From NCBI GenBank assembly GCA_030015575.1, contig CM057338.1, forward strand, positions 776,377,864 to 776,441,863: 64,000 bases of DNA. The letters are read 5' to 3'. Shown here in pieces: positions 56,471 to 64,000 of this stretch. The notes beneath the pieces were generated by a model. The model was not told the DNA's origin, ran no database searches, and worked only from the letters and a program-made list of their open reading frames with translations. A program made the translations under genes and the position numbers. The first letter of the stretch is position 1. The number at the start of each line of letters is the position of its first letter. The stretch comes from Agapanthus africanus (lineage: Eukaryota > Streptophyta > Magnoliopsida > Asparagales > Amaryllidaceae).

Positions 56471-57483
56471 GTTGCATTCGTAGCAGCGGCGTAAATGTCA
56501 AAATTCTCGGTGCCGATGGCAAGAAATAACTGCATATCCAATCTCCACACCAACCTCTTTATCCGTTTCTCTTTAGTGTCCACCAGGTAAGGAGCATATC
56601 GAACAACTAAGTAAACTGAATGTTATACTCGGACACTATCATCCCTGAAGTCTTACGCAAAGGCTCGAAAATACGAGCTCGGACATCTCGAACGCTCACC
56701 GAAAGGAAACGAGCAAGATTTACAGCTGTGCACTCATCTCAAGTCATAGGAGGTAGATCTGTAGCTCGGCCCCTCTCGACTGACTCGCACCATGTCTGAG
56801 CAAGACTTTCTAGACGAAAATTCACAAGCTCAACCCATATCTCATCATGACATCTTTGTGAATGACAATCCAAGACATCCTATCGAGGAATGTCTGCAGA
56901 TCATTCGCTGCATCTGTGCTGGTAAAAGCTGGAGGCTTCAGCTTCCAAAACTCCTGTAAAGATACGGAAAAATCTTGGTAACAACAGAAACAGATAACTG
57001 AGCAGCAGGTACAATCACAGTCCCTGCAGTAGGAGGGACATCATCAGCTCTTGAAGCTCGGCTAACCATCACTAACAATCCAATCATCTGTCACACATCC
57101 TGAATACTCGACTCCAGCTTAGCCATCCGTCCTGGAACAGCGGATCACTTTGTCCCTGAGGGTTAGACGTACCGCCCTGATCGGTTCTCGTTTCAAAATA
57201 GCCTGCTCTAATCTCATCTTCGGCGGCGGCCCTCTGGACCTCGTAGTCTCCGGCGGCATAGTGGCTGGAACAAGAAATAGGATCGATATGAACATTACGA
57301 TCGAATCAAAGGGTTTCCGGAATCAAGGAGGGAAATACAAGCAAATATATCTATCCTAAGGTCACTTAGGCGGAGTACCGTATCGTAAGTATGCCGCGGA
57401 ACATACCCACTCTACGTCACTCTACTTAAGCCACATACTCCATCTACCAAGGGTCATCCTACACTCAGAAAGGTAAAACCCAC
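56471..57483 (-). pseudogene. Gag and protease remnants of the chromovirus-like element
   Basis: Minus-strand fragments include FWKLKPPAFT and TFLDRMSW-like text (about 56960-56870), a common start of plant Ty3/gypsy gag. They continue toward the protease region with many breaks. Only weak matches can be read by eye. Confidence 0.6.
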
Positions 57484-57495
57484 GCTCTGATACCA
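57484..57495 (-). other. Primer binding site of the chromovirus-like element
   Basis: The minus strand reads TGGTATCAGAGC, the initiator tRNA-Met site, four bases inside the 5' LTR. Confidence 0.9.
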
Positions 57496-57499
57496 ACTT

Positions 57500-57541
57500 T
57501 GTCACAACTCGAAGGTATGGAACCTGACTGGCACTTAAATT
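57500..57541 (-). repeat. Start of the 5' LTR of the chromovirus-like element
   Basis: The 42 bases match 35128-35169 of the 3' LTR (tgtcannacncgaaggtatggaac). Then a copia LTR begins at 57542, with aaatt just before it as the left half of its expected target duplication. The rest lies beyond the window. Confidence 0.82.
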
Positions 57542-59497
57542 TGTTGGGTTTCCTTAACACCTCTTCTATGGTTTGGAAGCATCACACATGCCATAACTTT
57601 AAATTTATGAAGTGCTAAGTAAACTAAACTAGGAATCAAACTAGAATTATGAAGTAACAATTAAAAGTATCATATCTAAAAGTTAATTTATACTAAGTGA
57701 TGAGACTACAACCTTTGTAGACCTCTTTGGAAGGCTCCTTTGATTTGGAAAGGTTCGCTTGATCACCTCCAAGTCCACGACGATCCACCCGAAGTCCTTT
57801 GCCCTAAGCTTGTTGCTTCTCTCAATCTTTGAAAATCTTGAAGCAAAACACCCTACACAAGGTAGCAAGGGTTTTGTAGGATGATGAAGTGGTTGCTAAT
57901 CTCACTTAATACCTTTTCTTTTATTTATCTAGCTCAATTTAACATTTAAGAGAGAGCTAGAAAGAGGAAGAAGAAGATGGCTCTTTCTTTTTTCTTTTGG
58001 AATGAATAATCAAAAAAAGAAAATGAGAGAGAGAGAGATGATATCATAAGAATAACCATAGTTAAAATAATATCCTATTTTCTTCTTGAGTTAAAGGCAA
58101 AGGAAAAATAAACCATGGTTGAGTCAAAGTCAACCATGGAAGAGTGTAGAAGAAATGAGTCATGGAAAAAGAAATGAGTCATTTTCTATTTTTCCTTTAT
58201 CTTTAACTTCAATCAAAAATATCTATATATATATTTATCTACCATGTGATTCTTATATTGCCATCTAACTTGTATCATCAACCATGATACATTTTCATGT
58301 ATGTATGTGTGTATGCACATCATCATGTACATATACATGCATGTATCCATTAAAAGAAAAGGGTTTAAATAAATGATATAAAAGTCAATATTAAATCAAC
58401 ACTTGATTTAATAAACCGGTCATATCTCATACGACCCGACTAGTATAAAATGCCCGATTAAAATACAGTATCACATACTCATACTTAATCGAGCTTCCGC
58501 ACATATCTTATATGCGCACCACTTCGTTTCGCCTGAGCCGAGAAACTTCTATGTGGGACTCTAAGATTCGTCAATACGCCAGCAGTAGGTGATAATCATA
58601 TCAAACACCCACAAGCCGCAAGTGGTCAGCTAAACGTAACGGCCACCCGGGTATTGAGCGATCAGAATAAGAACAAGCGAACCTGTCAAAACTCCTGTCA
58701 ATCCATCATGCAACACTTACCGTACAGTCCGGTCTCTTCGTCAGATAAGCTGCATATCGAGTCTAGGGATAGAATCGTCGACCCCAATAACTCAATAAGT
58801 CATGCCGGTATTTGGTCTATAACTGATCGAGAAACTTACTGATAATACTTATCAGTAATATCTCAGCAGCCCTGGCCAGAGACTTCCCGTTATAGCCAAT
58901 CGTGCACAGCACAGCATCAACCCCTAATACCGGGAGAGACGAAACCCCTCCTATCGCTCTCTGACTCCATATGCCTCGGGACTATACCCAAAATCCACCT
59001 GTTTGTACGACTCAGTAGAGCCGTAGTAGGGTGGAGATCAAAGTACAGTGGGAGGACACACAAGACTCTATGACGATCTCGGGTCTACAGACTAACCTGT
59101 ACCAATGTCACCTGAGAACTGCTATCCGACGTATGATATAATACCATATAGGAGTTCTCGGTGAGTCCGTTCAGTGTATCCAGTCTCACTGAGCACCAGT
59201 ATACAAACTTCAGTGTCAGCACACCAGATGGATATAGGATCATCCATCGCCCATCATATGGAACAAGAATGGTATACGCTAGTCTACACTGGAATATCGA
59301 TGCCCTATCTCGATATACCTACGACTAGGAACATTTCAAGGATATGCTTATAAACTACAGATGTCCCACTAGTATGATCCGCATCATAATCCCAGTAGTC
59401 AAGCCAATATCCTTAGGGCTTTATCTACATGTACCAAATGAATATAAACATGATAAAGTGAAAACAGATAGCATACTATCATGTCGAGCAAGACTGT

Positions 59498-59557
<60 letters not shown>

Positions 59558-59625
59558 CATATACACACACACATCAGTACATGCACTATCTCATAATTGC
59601 CTCTAGGGCATACATATATCCAACA
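57542..59625 (-). repeat. 3' LTR of the second complete-type copia
   Basis: 2084 bp from tgttgggtttcc to atatccaaca. It is clearly related to the 18291-20398 LTR (shared acgacccgac, ccgatta, ggagagacgaaacccctcc) but diverged. The AT run at 59501-59547 is followed by a short CA run. Confidence 0.88.
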
Positions 59626-59639
59626 ATCTCCCACTTGCA

Positions 59640-61713
59640 CTAAGGCCAGTTATTGGCATATCTCATACCCAACATCTCAAAAAGTCGCTCATGCTGCGGC
59701 TGAGAGAGGGCCTTGGTGAATGGATCCGCAGCGTTGTTCTTTGTGTCTACTCTCTTAATCTCGATCTCACGGCGATCAACTATCTCCCGGATCACATGAT
59801 ATCGCCTCAGGATGTGTCTGGACTTCTGATGGGACCTGGGCTCTTTGGCCAACGCCATAGCCCCATTATTGTCACAATACAAAAGTATTGGATCAATAAT
59901 GGTTGGAACTACTCCTAGCTCCGCGATGGATTTCCTCATCCAGACGGCTTCCTTGGCAGCATCATTTGCATCAATATATTCAGCTTCCATCGTTGAGTCT
60001 GCAACGGTATCCTGTTTGGAACTCTTCCAACTCACCATCCCTCCATTGAGGGTAAATGAAAACCCTGAGATAGACTTGTTGTCATCCTTGTCACTCTGGA
60101 AGCTCGAATCGGTAAAGGCCTCCATTTGGAGATCCCCGTTACCATACACCAAGAACAATTCTTTAGTCCTTCGTAAGTACTTAAGAATGTTCTTTACAGC
60201 AATCCAGTGATTCTCCCCTGGGTTTGACTGATACTTGCTTACTATACTAAGTGGATAAGCAACATCAGGGCGTGTACATAACATCGCATACATTATCGAT
60301 CCTACTGCCAAAGCATAGGGAATAATGCTCATGCGAGCTCTCTCTATATCAGACTTTGGGCAATCGTCCTTTGAGAGAGTGACTCCGTGGCAAGCGGGTA
60401 AGGCACCTCGCTTGGAGTCTTCCATACTAAACCTCTTTAGGATGGTGTTAATGTACTTAGTTTGGGACAATCCTAATAACCGTTTGGATCTATCCCTATA
60501 GATCCGTATGCCCAATATGTATGTGGCATCACCCAGGTCCTTCATGGAGAACCTTTGTGATAAGAATGATTTGACCGACTGTAGCATAGGAATGTCATTT
60601 CCTATCAGAAGTATGTCATCCACGTACAATACAAGGAACGCGACATTTCTCCCTACAGTCTTCTTATAAACACAACGTTCATCTGGATTTTTGATGAAAT
60701 CAAACTCTTTGATAACATCATCAAAACAGATGTTCCAACTCCGTGATGCCTGCTTTAATCCATAAATGGATTTAAGCAACTTACATGCTTTTCCACTGCT
60801 CCCACTGTCAATGAAACCTTCTGGCTGATCCATATAAACACATTCATCTAAATCACTATTTAGGAATGCAGTTTTAACGTCCATCTGCCAGATTTCATAG
60901 TCATAGTGAGCAGCAATAGCAAGTAGGATCCGAATGGATTTAAGCATGGCTACCGGAGAGAAAGTCTCGTCATAGTCCAAACCTGGTCTTTGACGAAAAC
61001 CTTTCGCTACCAACCTTGCCTTATATGTCTCCGCCTGTCCATCTACACCGATCTTTCTTTTAAAGATCCATTTGCAACCCACAGGTTTTATCCCGGAGGG
61101 TATATCTTCCAAAGTCCATACTTTGTTGGTGTACATGGACTCCATTTCGGATCTCAAGGCATCCAGCCATTTCACAGAGTCACCACTCATGATGGCCTGA
61201 TGAAAACTGGCAGGATCATCATCATCTATGATACAATCTTCTCTATCACCATCAATGAGAAAACCGTAGTATCTCTCCGGTAGGCGAGAAGTCCTATCAG
61301 ATCTACGGAGTGACTGAGGTTCATTTAATTCTGTTGTAACATCAGGTTCAACCAAGTCGTCATTTGTAACTTGTGTTTCTAGAACCTCTTCTAGATCTAC
61401 CATATTGCCATCAGCATCATTTGAAAAAATCTCATTTTCTAAAAAGGTAGCATACTGAGAAACAAACACCTTTTGTTCCTCCTTGTGGTAGAAAAGATAC
61501 CCAAACAAATGTTTAGGATATCCTACAAATATACATTTGATTGATCGTGTCTCGAGTTTGTCTGGATTCTGCTTTTTGAAAAAAGCCGGACAACCCCAAA
61601 TCTTCACTCTTTTAAGAGATGGTTTCTTCCCATACCATATCTCATATGGAATGGTAGACAAGGTCTTGGTTGGAACTTTGTTTAACAGAAATGCTGATGT
61701 TTCCAATGCATGC
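59640..61713 (-). CDS. Copia polyprotein part: integrase end, reverse transcriptase, RNase H
   Basis: An open frame of 688 residues beginning METSAFLLNKVPT, corresponding to about residue 160 of the frame at 20413-22950. It covers the end of integrase (YGKKPSLKRVKIWGCPAF), a linker, reverse transcriptase with ETFSPVAMLKSIR near 245, QMDVKTAFLNSDLDE near 270 and FLVLYVDDILLIGND near 365, and RNase H with DSTMEAEY near 555 and LYCDNNGAMALAKEP near 590. It ends RYANNWP. The first Met is not a true start. The protein is cut by the LTR inserted at 61714. Confidence 0.93.
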
Positions 61714-62101
61714 TGTTCATATCATAATATTGCATTTTGTATTCCCCATTCTTACGCATTTTACAATAAAAACAGGTGCTTTTGACCCATGTCTGCTACA
61801 TGTTACAGGTTACAGGTTCTTGAAGTGAAAACAGTAAAAAACACAAAAGACGACACAAAAGAAAGACTTTTGACCAACAATTAGGAGGATCTCAGTCAAG
61901 CATAGACGAAGAACAGTTCACAATCAACAAAGCAATGCAAGATCCAAAATGTCAAGGCAAACGGTTAAAAGATCGCTACAAGTTTTCACTAAAAGATCTG
62001 GAGAAGTTTCAGAAGCCCAATTGATAAAATAACCCAAGAACCAGAAGCCCAAAAAGACCCAGAGAATAACACAAAAATTTCAGAACCTAAGCTCACTAAA
62101 G

Positions 62102-62149
62102 GTCCGCGGAACCGCGGCCCAAGCCCACCATTGCTGCGGTTCCGCGGCC
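62102..62149. other. CCGCGG-type hairpin in U3
   Basis: gtccgcggaaccgcggcc (62102-62119) pairs with tgctgcggttccgcggcc (62132-62149) with a 12-15 base loop. It lies about 120 bp upstream of the TATA box, as in the 12836 LTR. Confidence 0.88.
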
Positions 62150-62253
62150 ATATGAATCCCTCACTCAGAGAATTTTTTACCATAATGTTCTGGCGGCTTT
62201 GGAAAGATTTTCTAGGGGTATATTTGTAATTGTAACATGCGGATCAGCTGTAG

Positions 62254-62280
62254 CCCTAGGGTTTCTATGTCCTATAAATA
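62254..62280 (+). promoter_or_regulatory. LTR core promoter: telo-box-like motif plus TATA box
   Basis: ccctagggttt (62254-62264) precedes ctataaata (62272-62280). The same pair with the same spacing occurs in the LTRs at 48767-50134 and, in reverse, 41187-42620. Aaaccctaa-type telo-boxes are known in promoters of plant translation genes. A role here is inference. Confidence 0.75.
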
Positions 62281-63111
62281 GAACCCAAACCCTTGTATTT
62301 TCTTATGCCTCTATTCATGAATAAAATTCTGTTTTCTTGAAGTTAGAGCGCATCAATCATAAGTAGGTTATTTTTCTTACCCTAGTTCTAGTTTTTTATA
62401 TCTGCCCTAGGTAAATTATTTTCTTGCCCTAGTTTAATTTAGTTTAGAATTTTATTAACTTGCAATAGATGTTTCTTCTCTTTAATAAAAACAAAACAAA
62501 ATTCATGTCTTTCTTAATCCCCTCAATGAGCGAGTAGTTTCCTCGCTTGTTAGGGTTAGGAATAGGGAAGGATTTGAGAGATGAAGATCTCTCATCTCTT
62601 TTCTTTGCCAATCTTTTATGAACATTAGAACTCCATGCATACCTTCTTATTCCGCTCCCTACGGCACTCTACTCTCGAGGTAACGGTGATTCCGTAGTCT
62701 AAAGGCCTGGATTTTAAGGTTTTCCATGGAGGTTAGGGTAAAGATTAAGAAAGGAAGGACAAGGATCTAGAGGAAGAATCATCTTCCCAATCATCCTAAT
62801 CCCCTTTATTAAGATTTACCATAACACTAATATGATATCTTTAATTAAAGGCATTGGAAAGAAGTGTAGATCTTTGTTTACCAAATTTTCCCTAAACCTA
62901 ATCCTAGCAAGTTTCTAATCCTAGCATCACACAACTTCAATTTTTAGGTTTAATTATAAAACCAAACACCATTTGGAATTAACTCGTAAGAACTTAAAGG
63001 AGATTTACAACATCCCTGTGGACCGACCCGTATTCACCGGCTAGCTTCATGCGACGCCGTTCTTGAATGCGGTAAATATTTTTTTGATCGATAAAACCTC
63101 TTTAAATCAAA

Positions 63112-63129
63112 TGGCGCCGTTGCCGGGGA
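63112..63129 (+). other. Primer binding site, exact tRNA-Asp complement
   Basis: TGGCGCCGTTGCCGGGGA, complementary to the 3' end of plant tRNA-Asp (GUC), two bases after the LTR. Confidence 0.95.
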
Positions 63130-64000
63130 TGGCGTAAAATTTCCTTTTTGTAATTTCGGGTTAAGATAAAATATAAAAAACCATAAAAATCTGAAAAAAT
63201 ATAAAAATTCTATCATCTTTTATTGTTTGAAGGGTTTCTTTTGTGAATCTCTGCAGGATTGACTGATCTGAAACAACACAGAAGGCAAATCAGAAAAGGG
63301 TACATCAAAACAGGAGGAGATTGAAAGTACAGAGCAGCTGAGAAAATTACACCTGAACCCTCCTTTCAACCGCGGAATCGCGGCCTTTACACGCTCCAAA
63401 CCGCGGTTCCGCGGTGTCTTGATCTCTTCTCTGCGCAAAATTTGCATGGTTTGATTTCTTTCCTTCTCCTCTGCAAATCCCCATATATCTTTTGCCAAAT
63501 CTTCTGCAGGATTCTTTGCGCTAAAAATCTTCTTCCCCCTTCCAATAATTGATTTTCTGCAGGATTCTTTGTGCCGCGCTAAATAGCAAATTGATTGCAG
63601 GTGATTTACTGCTTTGCATATTTTAATCTGACTTTAAGGGGCTATTGACCAATTCAAATTGGGTGGGAATTTCATCACCCTTCCTAGGACCCCAGAAATC
63701 ACTTAAAGCATTTGCATTGACCACTCTTAATTAAAAAATAATAGACTCAGCCCTAAGGACGTCGCGCTCAATAGGACAGAGGACTAGTATAGTCATCGGC
63801 CGTTTATCCTAACCTGACTTTGCGGTGCCTAGGCAAGTGTGTCAAGGCTAGTGGTTTTTAATTAGGCCCACAGCATGGTTCCTTCCCACTTACCTGGCAC
63901 TTACCTGGCCGCAATTGGCGGTGAAGAGGCGGTTTGAGGTCCTATTTCTAGCCCTTTGGAACAGTTAGGAGCTGTCTAGCTGACTTAGGTGACCCTAGAT
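63130..64000 (+). other. Leader of the rightmost Athila-like element
   Basis: No gene seen. It contains a second CCGCGG hairpin (63370-63385 with 63400-63414), two copies of the phrase gcaggattctttg (about 63506 and 63560) followed by c/tgccgcgct or cgctaaa, and the gactttaaggggct stretch shared with the sister leaders. Confidence 0.75.

Larger units (their letters stand above)
35128..57541 (-). mobile_element. Old Ty3/gypsy element, chromovirus (Tekay/Del-like), host of later insertions
   Basis: The 3' LTR (35128-38510) and the start of the 5' LTR (57500-57541) share tgtcannacncgaaggtatgg and the following bases. Between them, on the minus strand, lie a primer site, gag-like text, a protease-RT spacer, reverse transcriptase, RNase H and integrase remnants and a purine tract. 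It is interrupted by the composite at 41187-55908 and, in its 5' LTR, by a copia element at 57542. It continues past the window. It is broken in many places and is the oldest layer of the right half. Confidence 0.82.
57542..61713 (-). mobile_element. Ty1/copia element, 3' LTR and pol, inserted in the chromovirus-like LTR
   Basis: Same copia family as 18291-28977. The 3' LTR is 57542-59625, the purine tract is AAGTGGGAGAT (minus strand, 59626-59636) and an open pol frame extends to 61713, where an Athila-like LTR interrupts it. The rest of the element must lie beyond the window. The visible coding part is open, so this copy is young. Confidence 0.88.
61714..63109 (+). repeat. 5' LTR of the rightmost Athila-like element
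   Basis: 1396 bp, TGTTCATATCATAATATTGC...tttaaatca. In order: a GC hairpin (62102-62149), telo-box-like ccctagggttt (62254-62264), a TATA box (62272-62280), and a polyadenylation-like AT-rich R/U5 area with seven or eight words shared with the other LTRs. Confidence 0.9.
61714..64000 (+). mobile_element. Athila-like non-autonomous LTR element, 5' part
   Basis: Inserted in the integrase region of the copia element. The 5' LTR is 61714-63109, an exact tRNA-Asp primer site is at 63112 and a leader runs to the window edge. The 5 bases before it (catgc, 61709-61713) are the expected left duplication, and the right end is outside the window. The visible part looks whole. Leader sequence matches the copies at 50155-51192 and 46297-47329, so an acidic ORF is expected just beyond the edge. 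Confidence 0.85.

Noticed and set aside
63112-63129. 3' end of a tRNA-Asp gene on the opposite strand
   Set aside because: Only the terminal 18 bases match and no cloverleaf lies beside them. Its position two bases after the LTR makes it a primer site. The same holds for 47330-47347 and 50137-50154.

Overview
This window reads as repeat-rich, AT-rich heterochromatin of a flowering plant, probably a eudicot. Almost all of it is LTR retrotransposons of plant lineages. The support is primer sites complementary to plant tRNA-Asp and initiator tRNA-Met, copia and Ty3/gypsy pol domains, 5-bp target duplications, and TATA boxes with a telo-box-like motif in the LTRs. I found no host gene, tRNA or rRNA gene that I could support. 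The species cannot be named from this sequence.

Layout. 1-12058: minus-strand Ty3/gypsy element of Tat type. It has an antisense ORF and repeat-rich 3' region, remnants of integrase, RNase H and gag, two leader ORFs, a primer site and a long LTR made largely of short palindromes. 12059-18155: decayed plus-strand copia element, split by a plus-strand non-autonomous LTR element (12836-17371) with matching 5-bp duplications. 18291-28977: minus-strand copia element with both LTRs, a perfect cctac duplication and most of its coding capacity. It sits in unrecognised sequence (18156-18290 and 28983-29391). 29392-33731: leader and 5' LTR of a related copia. 33732-35110: gag remnant and LTR of a different copia lineage. 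From 35128 to beyond the window: an old minus-strand chromovirus-like Ty3/gypsy element. It is split by a 14.7-kb composite of Athila-like non-autonomous elements (41187-55908), and its 5' LTR is split by a copia element (57542 onward). That copia is itself split by another Athila-like element (61714 onward).

How the parts relate. The right half is a stack at least three insertions deep, which gives an order of events: chromovirus first, then the copia, then the Athila-like LTR. The non-autonomous elements have tRNA-Asp primer sites and a polypurine tract but, instead of pol, a long acidic ORF that I do not recognise. They would depend on enzymes made elsewhere.

The most unusual signals are non-coding. 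(1) The Tat-type LTR is a dense run of short hairpins, including ten CACGTG-type pairs, nine of them spaced 10 bp apart. (2) A GC-rich hairpin module built on CCGCGGAACCGCGG recurs in U3 and/or leader regions of both Ty3- and Ty1-type elements. (3) A 31-bp tandem array places a W-box core in every unit. (4) A head-to-head LTR pair and a 170-bp fold-back lie inside the composite, which has one target duplication.
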